64,000 bases of DNA from Xanthomonas maliensis (GTDB lineage Bacteria > Pseudomonadota > Gammaproteobacteria > Xanthomonadales > Xanthomonadaceae): the NCBI RefSeq assembly GCF_009192945.1, contig NZ_NSET01000036.1, positions 1 through 64,000 on the forward strand, in the 5' to 3' direction. Below the pieces are notes generated by a model. It saw only the letters and a list, made by a program, of their open reading frames with translations. It was not told the origin of the DNA and made no database searches. The position numbers were made by a program, and so were the translations under genes. Below, piece after piece: positions 46,752 to 57,396 of this stretch (positions are counted from its first letter, which is position 1; every line of letters starts with the position of its first letter).

Positions 46752-47666
46752 CTACAGTTCGGACAGCAGCTGGCCGGCGCCCTTGTCGAACAGTCCCTGG
46801 GCCACGCGAGCGCCCAGGGCCTCGCTGTCGTCGGCCGTGCCGCGTGCCTGCGCATGGATCAGCCGGCCATCGCTGGCGCTGCCGACCATGCCTTGCAGCA
46901 GCAGGCCGTCGCCGTCCCAGCGCGCGAACGCGCCCACCGGCACATGGCAGCTGCCGTGCAGCGCGCGGTTCATTGCACGCTCGGCAGCGACGCAGGCGCG
47001 CGTGCTGTCGGCATCCAGCACTGCCAGCAGCGCGTGGACGCGGGCATCGTCGCCACGACATTCCACCGCCACGGCGCCTTGCGCCGGTGCCGGCAGCCAG
47101 TCGGGCGCATCCAGCCGTGCGGTGATGCGCTGCTCCAGGCCAAGCCGCTGCAAGCCGGCACAGGCCAGCACGATGGCGTCGTAACCGCCGTTGTCGAGCT
47201 TGGCCAGGCGGGTGTTGACGTTGCCGCGCAGGTCGATCAATTGCAGGTCCGGACGCGCGGCCCGCAGCTGCGCCTGCCGGCGCAACGACGAGGTCCCGAC
47301 GCGCGCGCCCAGCGGCAGCGCCTGCAGGGTGGCATACAGATTGGAGACCAGGGCATCGGCGGGATCGCCGCGTTCGAGGATGGCCGGCAACACAAACGGC
47401 GCGTCCAACTCCATCGGCACGTCTTTGAGCGAGTGCACCGCGCAATCGGCCTCGCCGCGCAGCATCGCCAGCTCCAGTTCCTTCAGGAACAAGCCCTTGC
47501 CGCCGATCGCCGCCAACGACCGGTCCAGGACCTCGTCACCGCGCGTGCTCATCGGAATCAGCACCACCTCCAGGCCGGGATGGTGCTGGCGCAAGGCGGC
47601 GGCGACATGTTCGCTCTGCCAGAGGGCGAGCGGGCTCTTACGGGTGGCGATGCGCAGGGTGGTCAT
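46752..47666 (-). CDS. hemC: Porphobilinogen deaminase (hydroxymethylbilane synthase)
   Basis: The 304-residue enzyme joins four porphobilinogens in heme synthesis. Family marks are the N-terminal [13 protein letters not shown], the substrate-binding [24 protein letters not shown], and the dipyrromethane cofactor Cys in GSCHVPVGA. It lies just after the algR gene, a common arrangement in xanthomonads and pseudomonads. Confidence 0.97.
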   Translation of the reverse strand: MTTLRIATRKSPLALWQSEHVAAALRQHHPGLEVVLIPMSTRGDEVLDRSLAAIGGKGLFLKELELAMLRGEADCAVHSLKDVPMELDAPFVLPAILERGDPADALVSNLYATLQALPLGARVGTSSLRRQAQLRAARPDLQLIDLRGNVNTRLAKLDNGGYDAIVLACAGLQRLGLEQRITARLDAPDWLPAPAQGAVAVECRGDDARVHALLAVLDADSTRACVAAERAMNRALHGSCHVPVGAFARWDGDGLLLQGMVGSASDGRLIHAQARGTADDSEALGARVAQGLFDKGAGQLLSEL

Positions 47667-47696
47667 GGCCCCATTATCGCGGAGCCGGCCTCCAAC

Positions 47697-48452
47697 TCAT
47701 ACCTGGCGCAATTGCTCGCGCAGACTGGCCACGCAGCGCCGGCTCACTTCCAGCGTGCGCGGGACGTTGCGCAGCACCGCATGCACCTGGCCATCGCCGC
47801 TGCGGCGCAGTTCGACCAGCTCCGAACGCGCCACCAAACAATTGCGATGGATGCGGACCAGGCGATCGGCGAACTCGTCTTCCAGCGATTTCAGCGATTC
47901 CTCGATCAGGTCTTCGCCGCGCGCATGATGGACGATGACGTACTTTTCCTCGGCCTGCAGGTAGTGGATGTCCTGCACGGCGATCAACCGCAGGCTGCCG
48001 CGCAAGCGCGCGCACAGGTGACTGCGCTGCGGTTGCGCTTGCGGCGGCGCGACCGGCGCGGCAACGGGCGCGCGCCCGGCCAGGAAGGTCGCCACCCGCG
48101 CCAACGCGGCGGCCAGACGCTCCGGGCGCACCGGCTTCATCAGGTAGTCGAGCGCGGCGGCGTCGAAGGCCGACAGCGCGTGCTGATCGTAGGCGGTGCA
48201 GAACACCACCGCCGGCTGCGGCTGGCACTGTCGCAGCAGGCGCGCGGTTTCCAGCCCATCGACGCCCGGCATGGCGATGTCCAGCAGCACCAGGTCCGGG
48301 TGCTGCTGCTCGCAGAGCTGCAGCACTTGCTGGCCATTCTCCGCCTCGCCGACCACGTCGACTTCCGGATGCTCCTCCAGCAGCAGCCGCAGGCGCTCGC
48401 GCGCCAGCGGTTCGTCGTCGGCGATCAGTACTCGCACTTGCGTGGCCGTCAT
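47697..48452 (-). CDS. algR: LytTR-type response regulator AlgR
   Basis: The 251-residue protein has a receiver domain (acidic DDEP, phosphoacceptor Asp in LVLLDIAMPG, Lys in MKPV) and a C-terminal LytTR DNA-binding domain (VQDIHYLQAEEKYV). With the neighbouring sensor kinase gene it forms the AlgZ/AlgR pair that controls exopolysaccharide, pili and virulence in related bacteria. Confidence 0.93.
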   Translation of the reverse strand: MTATQVRVLIADDEPLARERLRLLLEEHPEVDVVGEAENGQQVLQLCEQQHPDLVLLDIAMPGVDGLETARLLRQCQPQPAVVFCTAYDQHALSAFDAAALDYLMKPVRPERLAAALARVATFLAGRAPVAAPVAPPQAQPQRSHLCARLRGSLRLIAVQDIHYLQAEEKYVIVHHARGEDLIEESLKSLEDEFADRLVRIHRNCLVARSELVELRRSGDGQVHAVLRNVPRTLEVSRRCVASLREQLRQV

Positions 48453-48483
48453 GGCATCCCCCCGCGCTACTGCGATTGCCCGC

Positions 48484-49542
48484 TCACTTCAGCGGCACCG
48501 TGATCTCACACGCATAGTAGCCCTCGGCCCAGCCGGCCGCCATCCGCGCGCCGGCACCGAACTGAAACGCCAGCCGGTGCGAGATGCTGGCCTGGGCATG
48601 GCCGGCACCGGCCGCCAGCAGCGGCAGCGACGGTGCCCCCGGCGCAGGGGCAGGATTGACGATGCGGATGTGCAACTGCCCGCCGCGCTGGCGTAACGAC
48701 AAATACAGCGTGCCGCCTTCGGGCATGCGCGAGACCCCGTGCAACACCGCGTTCTCGACCAGCGGCTGCAGCACCAGCCGTGGCATCGGCAGGTCCCAGG
48801 GCAAGGGCTCCTCGCGATGCCAGCGCACCTGCAGGCGCTCGCCCAGGCGCAGCGATTCGATCGCCAGATAGCGCTCGGCCAGTTCGCATTCGGCACGCAA
48901 GGTGGACACGCCCTCGCCAGCACCCAACGCGGCGCGGAACAGGTCCGACAGATCCAGGACCGCCTGCTCGGCCACCACCGGATCGCGCCGCAACAGGCTG
49001 GCGATCAGGTTCATGCTGTTGAAGAGGAAATGCGGGCGGATGCGCGCCTGCAGGGCGTCGGCCTCGGCGCGGGCATTGGCCTGCACCTGCGCCTCCCAAC
49101 GGTCGCTGACATAGAAATAGCGCAGCGCCAGGGCGGTGATCAGCACCACGGTGGCGGCACTGCCGAGGGTAAAACGCCAGAAGCCGACCAGCGGCCCCAA
49201 CGGCGACTGGCCAATGACCGCGTACAGGCCGTGCACCACACCCGCACCGGCCACTGCGACCAGGGCCGCGATCGACAACGCGGCCAAGGCGCCCAGCCGC
49301 GGTGGCAGACGCGACAGTCCGGGCCGCAGCGCGCACAGCAGCACGGTCACTGCCAGCGCCAGCCACAGCGCCAGGCCGCTGGCCGACAGGAAACGCGACA
49401 CCGTGAGGCCGCGGCCGGCATCGGTATCCGGGACCAGGGTCACCACCAGCACGACCAATTCGGCCAGGCCCAGCATCGCGCCGAGCCGCGGCAGCCGGCA
49501 CAGGTCCGGCATCCAGGCGATCTGCGGCGTCCCCTGGCCCAT
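48484..49542 (-). CDS. algZ: LytS/AlgZ-type sensor histidine kinase
   Basis: The 352-residue protein has four hydrophobic segments in its first half and a His_kinase domain with RPHFLFNSMN (phosphorylated His) and the ATP-binding LVENAVLHG. It is the cognate kinase of the following algR gene, from which it is separated by 31 bases. Confidence 0.92.
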   Translation of the reverse strand: MGQGTPQIAWMPDLCRLPRLGAMLGLAELVVLVVTLVPDTDAGRGLTVSRFLSASGLALWLALAVTVLLCALRPGLSRLPPRLGALAALSIAALVAVAGAGVVHGLYAVIGQSPLGPLVGFWRFTLGSAATVVLITALALRYFYVSDRWEAQVQANARAEADALQARIRPHFLFNSMNLIASLLRRDPVVAEQAVLDLSDLFRAALGAGEGVSTLRAECELAERYLAIESLRLGERLQVRWHREEPLPWDLPMPRLVLQPLVENAVLHGVSRMPEGGTLYLSLRQRGGQLHIRIVNPAPAPGAPSLPLLAAGAGHAQASISHRLAFQFGAGARMAAGWAEGYYACEITVPLK

Positions 49543-49545
49543 CGA

Positions 49546-50238
49546 TCAGGCCGCGCCCAGGCGCGCCTGCATCCAGTTCCGCAGCGCCTCGATCTCTTCG
49601 ATGCAGACCTGGTGGCCCATCGGGTAGTCGTGCCACTCCAACCCGAAGCCCAGCCCGCGCAGCAGCTCGGCGCTCTGCTTGCCGGCCTGGTAAGGCACCA
49701 CCGGATCGGCGCTGCCATGCGCCATGAACACCGGTTGCCGCATCGCCTCGGCCTGCACCTGCGCGGCGGCAGCGCCCGGATCGGGCAAATAGGTGGACAG
49801 CGCGATCAACCCGGCCAGCGGCACGCGCCGCTGCAGGCCTACCGCCAGCGTGACCGCGCCGCCTTGCGAGAACCCGGCCAGCAGGATGCGCTCGGGGGCG
49901 ATGCCGCGCGCCTGCTCGCGCTCGATCAATGCCTCGACCTGGGCCACCGACTCGGCGATGCCCGCCTTGTCGGCGCGCTGGGCGAAGTCCATGCCGACGA
50001 TGTCGTACCAGCCGCGCATGCGCACGCCGTTGTTGATCGTGATCGGGCGGATCGGCGCATGCGGGAACACGAAGCGCAACGCCGGCCAGTGCGGCCGCAC
50101 CACTTCCGGCACCAGCGGCGCGAAGTCGCTGCCGTCGGCACCCAGGCCGTGCAGCCAGATCACCGTCCACTGCGGATCCGCTCCGGTATCGCGTTCGATC
50201 GTTTCCAGCATGTCCTGCTCCGCCTGATGGCAGGCCAT
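49546..50238 (-). CDS. Carboxylesterase / phospholipase family alpha/beta hydrolase
   Basis: The 230-residue esterase has the oxyanion segment WLHGLGADGSDF, the nucleophile in GFSQGGA, and catalytic Asp (HGSADPVVP) and His (GHQV). This is the short-chain carboxylesterase/acyl-protein thioesterase group. An internal ATG at 50211 would shorten it by nine residues. It overlaps neither neighbour but lies three bases from algZ. Confidence 0.9.
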   Translation of the reverse strand: MACHQAEQDMLETIERDTGADPQWTVIWLHGLGADGSDFAPLVPEVVRPHWPALRFVFPHAPIRPITINNGVRMRGWYDIVGMDFAQRADKAGIAESVAQVEALIEREQARGIAPERILLAGFSQGGAVTLAVGLQRRVPLAGLIALSTYLPDPGAAAAQVQAEAMRQPVFMAHGSADPVVPYQAGKQSAELLRGLGFGLEWHDYPMGHQVCIEEIEALRNWMQARLGAA

Positions 50239-50304
50239 TATGCCTGCGCTCCCGGCGCCGCTGCCGATCGAGGCAAGGTGCGCGGGGCAGGCGAGCGCGA
50301 CGCG

Positions 50305-52242
50305 TCAGATCAGCGCCGGCTCCTGCGCGGCGGCGCGGCGCAGCTCGGCGGCACGCACCAGCACCTTGGGCGGCGCCAGCTCTTCGGGAATGCAGAAGAT
50401 CCCCAGCCGGCGCAATGCCAGGCCAGTCCGGCGCAACGAGGTCACCGCCACCACCGGGATCGACAACGCCATGCCGATCACCACCGGCGCCATCCATGCC
50501 GCCAGCGACGGCGAGACCGCATAGGCCACGGCCCCCATGAACACGCCGAATACCGTCAAGCCACCATAGCTGCGCAACAGCGCCGGCCACGACAGCTTGC
50601 CATCGTCGCGCACCTGCGCATCCCAGCCCGAATCCTTGCCGGCGAGCACTTCGAACACGCCACGCGACTGCAAGTACATCACCACCGGTGCCATCAGCGC
50701 CGCCAGGATGGTTTCCAGCAAAATGCTGACCGCTGCGCGGAGGGCACCGCCGCAGGCGCGGCGTTCGCGCGGGTCGAACAGCAGGGCGATGTAGCCGAGC
50801 AGCTTGGGCGCCAACAGCACGAACATGGTGCAGACGAAGATCCAGATCGCATTGCCCTGGCTGCTGCCGTGCCAATAGCGCGCCGGCGAGAACGGCAGGC
50901 CTTCGGCAAGGTTGATGCCATCGCCCGCCAGCGGAATCCCGATGCCGACCAACATCAGCAGGCCCCACATCGGCGCGGTGAAATAGTGACCGATGCCGAT
51001 CAACATATGCAGGCGGCTGACCCAGTGCAGCCCCTTGGCACCGACGATCTTGGCGTGCTGCAGGTTGCCCTGGCACCAGCGGCGATCGCGGATCAGCAGG
51101 TCGGTCAGCGTCGGCGGGCCTTCTTCGTAGCTGCCCTGCAGGTAAGGCACCATGTGCATCGCCCAGCCGCCGCGCCGCATCAGCGCCGCCTCGACGAAAT
51201 CATGACTGAGCACGTGGCCGCCAAACGGCTTGCGCCCACGCAGCGACGGCAGACCGGCATGGTCGGCGAAGGCCTGGGTGCGGATGATCGCGTTGTGACC
51301 CCAGTAATTGCTTTCGGCGCCATGCCACCAGGCCACGCCATAGGCGATGATCGGTCCGTAGACGCGTCCGCCGAATTGCTGCATGCGGGCGAACAGCGTC
51401 TGCCCGTTGACCACCGCCGGCAAGGTCTGGATCAGCCCGACGTCCGGATTGTTTTCCATGCCGGCGACCAGCCGCACGATGGTGTCGCCGGTCATCACGC
51501 TGTCCGCGTCCAGTATCAGCATCTGCGGATAATTGCCGCCGAAGCGACGCACCCAGTCGGCGATGTTGCCGGCCTTGCGCGCGGCATTGCTGGCGCGCCG
51601 ACGGTAGAAGATGCGGCCGTGCCCGCCGACGCGATCGCATAACTGGTTGTAGACCAGCTCTTCGGCGCGGCCGATGTGCTCGCGCGTGGTATCGCTGAGC
51701 ACGAAGAAATCGAAATGCTCCAGCTGCCCGGTCTCGGCCACCGATTCGTAGATCGCCTGCAGCCCCGCCAGCAGCCGGCGCGGATCTTCGTTGTAGGTGG
51801 GCATCAGCAGCGCGGTGCGCGTGCGCAGCGTCGGCAGCGGCGCATCCGGGTCGATGCCCAGCTTGCGTCCGGCGCGCGCCACCACGGTGATGAAGCCGGC
51901 GACCGCACTGGCGAAGGACATCGCAATCCAGGCGAACAGCAGCACGAACAAGCCCAGCAAGCAGCCTTCCAGCACACTGATGCCATCCGGCCACAGCACG
52001 CTGAGCATGACCCACACCGCCACCGCGGTGGTGGCCAGGGTGCCCCCGAGCAGATAGAAACGGCGCAGGCCGATGCCGGGCGGCGCGGTGCGTTGCCTGG
52101 GAACCTGCAGGCTGCCGTCGCGCAGCGACTGCTCGGGCATCGGCAAGGGCGCTTCGGGCGGCAACGTGGCCTGGCCGGCATCGAGCAGGGAACGCGAGGC
52201 GGAATCGGTCGTTACGGGAGAAAGGGTCACGGTGCCGTCCAT
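50305..52242 (-). CDS. opgH: Glucans biosynthesis glucosyltransferase H
   Basis: The 645-residue inner-membrane glycosyltransferase builds osmoregulated periplasmic glucans from UDP-glucose. It has about eight membrane segments and the GT2 motifs PTYNEDP, LDADSV, the acceptor Asp in SHDFVEA and RRWCQGN. In xanthomonads these glucans are cyclic and needed for plant infection. No opgG is adjacent. The start at 52242 fits the family length. Confidence 0.92.
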   Translation of the reverse strand: MDGTVTLSPVTTDSASRSLLDAGQATLPPEAPLPMPEQSLRDGSLQVPRQRTAPPGIGLRRFYLLGGTLATTAVAVWVMLSVLWPDGISVLEGCLLGLFVLLFAWIAMSFASAVAGFITVVARAGRKLGIDPDAPLPTLRTRTALLMPTYNEDPRRLLAGLQAIYESVAETGQLEHFDFFVLSDTTREHIGRAEELVYNQLCDRVGGHGRIFYRRRASNAARKAGNIADWVRRFGGNYPQMLILDADSVMTGDTIVRLVAGMENNPDVGLIQTLPAVVNGQTLFARMQQFGGRVYGPIIAYGVAWWHGAESNYWGHNAIIRTQAFADHAGLPSLRGRKPFGGHVLSHDFVEAALMRRGGWAMHMVPYLQGSYEEGPPTLTDLLIRDRRWCQGNLQHAKIVGAKGLHWVSRLHMLIGIGHYFTAPMWGLLMLVGIGIPLAGDGINLAEGLPFSPARYWHGSSQGNAIWIFVCTMFVLLAPKLLGYIALLFDPRERRACGGALRAAVSILLETILAALMAPVVMYLQSRGVFEVLAGKDSGWDAQVRDDGKLSWPALLRSYGGLTVFGVFMGAVAYAVSPSLAAWMAPVVIGMALSIPVVAVTSLRRTGLALRRLGIFCIPEELAPPKVLVRAAELRRAAAQEPALI

Positions 52243-52684
52243 CAGGGCTGCCCGCCGTTCGACGACGACGACAGCACGGGCGGGAACGGACTGGTGGGTG
52301 CCAGACCGCGCGGCCGGGACCCTGCACGCAGCATCCCGTCGGTGTACGACCATATCGCAGTAGAACCACTCCGGTGCACAAGCTCTCCTGGCTGCGACAT
52401 CGCGTCGCGGCTCATCGTAAAGAATCGTTCGTTAAAGAAGCGAAGACCGCCGCTGCAGTCCTCGTCCCTCCCGACGAGGACCGCGCGGCAGACTACGCCG
52501 CAGCAACCGAACGCAACCCCAACAGCCTGCCTGCTGCGATGCAGGCTGTCACGCCACTGCGCCCGCTTGCGGGGAGCGCCCTGCACGCCCCCCATCCCAC
52601 CCGGCTGCCGGCGCTGCCCCGCACAGTCCCACATGCAGGATGTGTGCCCAATGCTGCCCTTCGCCCGGCTCCTGCTGCGCCGGA
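52243..52684. other. Non-coding gap upstream of opgH
   Basis: These 442 bases lie between the M28 peptidase end and the opgH start, both minus strand. No gene is supported. A short AT-rich stretch near 52,415-52,440 holds a GTAAAGAA / GTTAAAGAA pair of near repeats and may be part of the opgH promoter. Confidence 0.45.
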
Positions 52685-54334
52685 CTAGTCGCGCGTCGCC
52701 GCGCTGGCGTCGCGTGCGGCGCGGAATTCCGAGTCGCGACTCCAGTTCGGCCACTGCCGCGAATCGGCCAGCTGCTGGCCGAGTGCGTACAACACCGCCA
52801 GGTCGCGCGCTGCACCGGCGAACGTCCAGTCCGGCTGCCACTCGTCGCCTTGCTGGTGATAGCGCTTGGCGGTGTAGTCGTCGGCGGCTGCCTTGCCGGC
52901 CGCCACCCCGCCCACTTCCCAGTCCTGGCCGGCCGCATACGACAACGCCGGCACGCCGCGCTTGGCGAAGGAGAAGTGGTCCGAGCGGAAGAAATACCCG
53001 GCCTCCGGCTTGGGGTCGGGGGTGTAGCGCAGCGTCCATTGCGCGGCGACGGTCTTGAGCTGGTCGAGCAACTCCAGCTTGGCGGTGCCATAGATGCCGA
53101 AGTCGCGCGACGGCACGAACGGGCTCATGCCGTCCATGTTGATCACCGCCACGGTCTTCTCCAGCGGGTACAGCGGCTTGGACGCATAGAACTCCGACCC
53201 GAGCAGCCCCTTCTCCTCGGCGGTGACTGCCAGGAACACCACCGAGCGCTGCGGACGCGGGCCCTTGGCAAAGCCGCGCGCCAGTTCCAGCAGCGCGGCG
53301 GTGCCGCTGGCGTTGTCGAGCGCGCCATTGAAGATGGTGTCGCCACGCGCATCCGGCTTGCCGACGCCGAGATGGTCCCAATGCGCGCTGTAGATCAGCG
53401 TCTCCTCCGGATGCGTGCTGCCCGGCAGCCGCGCGACCACGTTGTGCGAGGTGATGACGTCGGACGCGACCTTGTAGCGGGCGCTCAAACGCTGGCCCTG
53501 CAATTCGACAGGGCGGAATGCCGGCGTCTGCGCCTGTCGCTTCAGTGCGTCGAAATCCAGCCCGGCCTGGGTGAACAGGCGCACGGCGAGATCGCGCTGG
53601 ATCCAGCCTTCCAGGGTCGGATGGGCCGCACGCGGATCGTCGCGGACCACGTCGAACATGGTGTTGGTATTGGAACTGGCCACCGTGTCCCAGCCATAGG
53701 ATGCCGGGGCAGTCTCGTGCACCACCAGCACACCGAGCGCGCCCTGGCGCGCACCCTCTTCGTACTTGTAGGTCCAGCGACCGTAATACGTCATGCCCTT
53801 GCCATCGAACGCGCCCTTGCCGGTGTCGAAATCGGGGTCATTGATCAGCACGACGGCGATCTTGCCCTTCAGATCCACGCCCTTGAAGTCGTCCCACTGG
53901 CGCTCCGGCGCCTTGACGCCGTAACCGACGAAGACCAGCGGGGCGTTTTCGATATCGACCTGCTGCGAGCCATCCAGCGCCGCACGCACGGCGATCTCCT
54001 TTCCCTGCGTCAGCGCCTGCTGCTTGGCACCGGCGTGCACCGCAATGGACGGCGCGCCGACGATAGTGGCGCGGCGCAACGGCACGGCCTGCGTCCACAG
54101 TCGCTTGCCCTCCTGCAGATCGCCTCCCGGCTGCAAGCCTGCCGCGGCGAATTGCGCGCTGAGGTAGGCGACCGTCTTCTGCTCGCCGGCGGTGGCCGGG
54201 CCGCGGCCTTCGTAGGCGTCCGACGCCAGGATTCTGACGTCCTGCGACAGCCGTTTGCCATCGAAGGTGGGCGTTGCCGCCATCGCTGCGCTCGAGACCG
54301 CCATTACCAACGTCGCCACGACGTGTCGCTTCAT
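52685..54334 (-). CDS. M28 family aminopeptidase, exported
   Basis: This 549-residue zinc aminopeptidase has a signal peptide (SSAAMA), an inserted PA domain (residues 130-215) and the M28 catalytic domain with zinc residues in SAHWDHLG, NGALDNASG, TAEEKGLLGSE and FFRSDHFSF. It removes N-terminal residues from peptides in the periplasm or outside the cell. Confidence 0.92.
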   Translation of the reverse strand: MKRHVVATLVMAVSSAAMAATPTFDGKRLSQDVRILASDAYEGRGPATAGEQKTVAYLSAQFAAAGLQPGGDLQEGKRLWTQAVPLRRATIVGAPSIAVHAGAKQQALTQGKEIAVRAALDGSQQVDIENAPLVFVGYGVKAPERQWDDFKGVDLKGKIAVVLINDPDFDTGKGAFDGKGMTYYGRWTYKYEEGARQGALGVLVVHETAPASYGWDTVASSNTNTMFDVVRDDPRAAHPTLEGWIQRDLAVRLFTQAGLDFDALKRQAQTPAFRPVELQGQRLSARYKVASDVITSHNVVARLPGSTHPEETLIYSAHWDHLGVGKPDARGDTIFNGALDNASGTAALLELARGFAKGPRPQRSVVFLAVTAEEKGLLGSEFYASKPLYPLEKTVAVINMDGMSPFVPSRDFGIYGTAKLELLDQLKTVAAQWTLRYTPDPKPEAGYFFRSDHFSFAKRGVPALSYAAGQDWEVGGVAAGKAAADDYTAKRYHQQGDEWQPDWTFAGAARDLAVLYALGQQLADSRQWPNWSRDSEFRAARDASAATRD

Positions 54335-54439
54335 TGCATTCCCCCGCTACTGTTCAGACAGTCTGCGAGTGTAGGCCACCACTCCATTGCCTTGCAGCGC
54401 GACGGGCCCGAGCCGCGACTGCGGTGACCACGCCGCAGC

Positions 54440-55414
54440 TCAGAACAGATCCACGCTACCGGTCTGCTGCGTGACCTGGCTCATGCGCCCGCTGGCGACC
54501 AGTTCGGCGTAGACCGCGATCTGGTTGCGGCCATGCTGCTTGGCCCAGTACAGCGCCTTGTCGGCCTCGTCCAGCAGCTGACTGATCAACCGTCCTGGAC
54601 ACAGGGCCACCATGCCCCCGCTCAAGGTCACCGTGCCGACCTGTGGAAACACATGACCGGCCACCAGCTGGCGAAATCGCTCGAACAGACCGACCGCCGT
54701 CTCGCGATCCACGCCACGCAACACGATGACGAATTCCTCGCCGCCGAACCGGAACAGCAGATCATCGCGACGGAAGGCTCGCTGCATCAGCTGCGCCACC
54801 AGCAACAACACCTCGTCTCCGTACAAATGACCGAAGGTGTCGTTGACCCGCTTGAAGTGGTCGATATCGACGATTCCGAGCCAGACCTCCTGATCGGCCG
54901 TGCCGGCACCGCCGGCGACCAGACGCAGCACGATGTCGTCGAAGGTCTTGCGGTTGCGCAAGCCCGTCAGCGGATCGCGCTGGGCATCGTCGAGCAGGCT
55001 GCGGTAGTTGTGGAAGAACCGCGCAAACCCCTGCAACAGCAGTCGCTCGGCGCCTGCAGGGGCTTGCGTGCCACTCACCTGCAGGCAGGTGCGCACGCCA
55101 CGCGACTCCATCATCGGATAGACCAACAGCTCCCTGCCGTCCTGCTGCAGCCGCACCGCTTCGCCTGGCACATGCAGCTCGGCCAGGACATGCGCGTGCG
55201 CAGCGCCGACATCGGCCACCCGGGTCGCCAATTGCCCATCGTCCTGCAAGGAGGTTTGGGCCACCGTGCGCCCATCGGCCGCGATGCGCAGCAAGGCCAG
55301 CTCCGGCGCGGCGCAGACCGCCTGCATGGTCCGCAACAAGCTCAGATCCAGCAGATCGGCGTCGCGGATGGCACTCATGTCCACCATCCGTTCCAGCATC
55401 GGGAGCGAACTCAT
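54440..55414 (-). CDS. Diguanylate cyclase with uncharacterised sensor domain
   Basis: The 324-residue soluble protein has an N-terminal GAF-like or unknown sensor region of about 150 residues and a C-terminal GGDEF domain with active-site RFGGEEF intact, plus DPLTGLRNRKTFD. It should make cyclic di-GMP. There is no membrane segment, so it senses a cytoplasmic signal. Confidence 0.87.
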   Translation of the reverse strand: MSSLPMLERMVDMSAIRDADLLDLSLLRTMQAVCAAPELALLRIAADGRTVAQTSLQDDGQLATRVADVGAAHAHVLAELHVPGEAVRLQQDGRELLVYPMMESRGVRTCLQVSGTQAPAGAERLLLQGFARFFHNYRSLLDDAQRDPLTGLRNRKTFDDIVLRLVAGGAGTADQEVWLGIVDIDHFKRVNDTFGHLYGDEVLLLVAQLMQRAFRRDDLLFRFGGEEFVIVLRGVDRETAVGLFERFRQLVAGHVFPQVGTVTLSGGMVALCPGRLISQLLDEADKALYWAKQHGRNQIAVYAELVASGRMSQVTQQTGSVDLF

Positions 55415-55614
55415 TGCGGCACGCCCCCGGCGTCGGCCACGCGCACTCCGCGACGGCCGTCACCGACGATCGCATCTCCAGGTCTGCACCCCACTGACTC
55501 CACTGCCGCGCCCCCCGACGCCCCTGATGCCGGGTCATCGGCGTTGCGACGACGAACTTGAGTCTGCCGGCACCCACCACGCCGCGGCGCCGCAAGCGGC
55601 CATGACGGCCCGCC

Positions 55615-57099
55615 TCAAGGCAACGCGGATTCCAGCGCATCCTCGCTGCCGGCCTGCGCCTGCAGGCGCCGGCTGGCGGCATTCAGGCCCTGCACCCGCA
55701 CGTCCAAGTGGTGATGACGCAGGCGCTGCACCACCTTGCCCAGCGCCGCCACCGCCGTGATGTCCCAGAAATGCGCCCGGCTGGCATCGATGATCACCGC
55801 CCGCCCCGGTACCTCGCGCGCGTCGAAGGCATCGATGAACACATCGGCCGAGGCGAAGAAGACCTGTCCGCGCACCGTATACGTGCGCACCCCGTCCGCG
55901 CCGTCGACGTGCTCGATCTGCAACAGCCGCGCCACCTTGAAGGTGAAGAAGACCCCGCTCAACAGCACCCCGACGCCGACACCGGCGGCCAGGTTGTGGG
56001 TGGCCAAGGTCACTGCCACCGTCGCCAACATGACCACGCTGGAGGTGCGCGGGTGGCTGATCACGGTCCGCAACGAGCGCCAGTCGAAGGTCTCCACCGA
56101 CACCATCACCATGATCGCCACCAGCGCCACCACCGGCACCTGCGACACCCACGGCTTGAGCAGCACCATCAGCACAAGCAGGAACACCCCGGCGAACAGC
56201 GTCGACAGCCGGCCACGCCCGCCGTACTTCACGTTGCCCACGGTCTGCCCGATCATGCCGCAGCCGGCGATGCCGCCGAACAGACTGGCCGCGGCATTGG
56301 CCAGCCCCAGGCCGGTGCACTCGCGATTCTTGTCGCTGGGCGTGTCGGTCAGTTCATCGACCACCCGTGCAGTCATCATCGACTCCAGCAAGCCGACCAT
56401 CGCAATGGCCAGCGCCGGTAGCGCAATGATGCGCAAGGTCTCCCAGGTCAGCGGCACGCCCGGCCACTGCAAGCTCGGCAAGGCGGTGGGCAGCTTGCCG
56501 AGGTCGGCCACGGTCTTGACCGGCAAGTGCAGCGCCGATGCCGCCACCGTCAACAGCAGGATGCACAGCAACGGCGAAGGGATGGCCGCCAATCCAGGCA
56601 AGCGGAGCCGCGGCAGCCCATAGATCACCGCCAACCCGGCCGCCAGCAACATCCAGCTGATGGCATTGGCGCCCAGCAGGTGGGGCAGCTGCGCGGCGAA
56701 GATCAATACCGCCAGTGCATTGACGAAGCCGGTGCGCACCGAACTGCTGACAAAGCGCATCAGCACGCCCAGGCGCAGCAGGCCGAACACGATCTGCACC
56801 AGTCCGGCGAGCAGGCCGGCGGCCAGCAGATAGGGCAGCCCATGCGCGGCCACCAGCGGCGCAGCCACCAAGGCGACCGAGCCAGCCGCCGCGGAGATCA
56901 TCGCCGGCCGCCCCCCGCAGAAGGCGATCACGATCCCGATCACGAACGAGGCGAACAGGCCGACCTGCGGATCGACGCCGGCCACGAAGGCGAAGGCGAT
57001 CACTTCCGGGATCAAGGCGAAGGTGGCGACGGCGCCTGCCATCAGCTCGCGCGCAGGCGCGGCACGCCATTGCAGCAATTCGGCACGTAACACGGACAT
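55615..57099 (-). CDS. SulP family anion transporter
   Basis: The 494-residue protein has about eleven membrane segments starting with the SulP pattern GAVATFALIPEVIAFAFVAG and a C-terminal STAS domain (VIIDASRAHFWDITAVAALG). SulP proteins move sulfate, bicarbonate or dicarboxylates; the substrate here cannot be read. The start at 57099 matches the family. Confidence 0.9.
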   Translation of the reverse strand: MSVLRAELLQWRAAPARELMAGAVATFALIPEVIAFAFVAGVDPQVGLFASFVIGIVIAFCGGRPAMISAAAGSVALVAAPLVAAHGLPYLLAAGLLAGLVQIVFGLLRLGVLMRFVSSSVRTGFVNALAVLIFAAQLPHLLGANAISWMLLAAGLAVIYGLPRLRLPGLAAIPSPLLCILLLTVAASALHLPVKTVADLGKLPTALPSLQWPGVPLTWETLRIIALPALAIAMVGLLESMMTARVVDELTDTPSDKNRECTGLGLANAAASLFGGIAGCGMIGQTVGNVKYGGRGRLSTLFAGVFLLVLMVLLKPWVSQVPVVALVAIMVMVSVETFDWRSLRTVISHPRTSSVVMLATVAVTLATHNLAAGVGVGVLLSGVFFTFKVARLLQIEHVDGADGVRTYTVRGQVFFASADVFIDAFDAREVPGRAVIIDASRAHFWDITAVAALGKVVQRLRHHHLDVRVQGLNAASRRLQAQAGSEDALESALP

Positions 57100-57396
57100 C
57101 GGCAACACTCCAGCAGTAGAACCCGCGCTGCCGACCGCGCAGCGGCGCTTTGAAGGGATGGATGGATCGTCAGCGAATGCGGAACGACGGCGGCGTTGCG
57201 CCGGCTTGGCTGACACAGGCGAGCGTCGCCTGGCAGTCGCTATTGTGCGTGAAAGCGATGACGGCCGCAGCAGCGATGTGACCGGTGCGGCAATGCGTTC
57301 TTCTGTGGTCGAGGTCACGCCAGCGCGTAGAGGCGAGGACGAAGATGCCTGCCTCGCCGCGCCCGGTCGTCGGGCTCGGTCTCAATGGAGAACGCC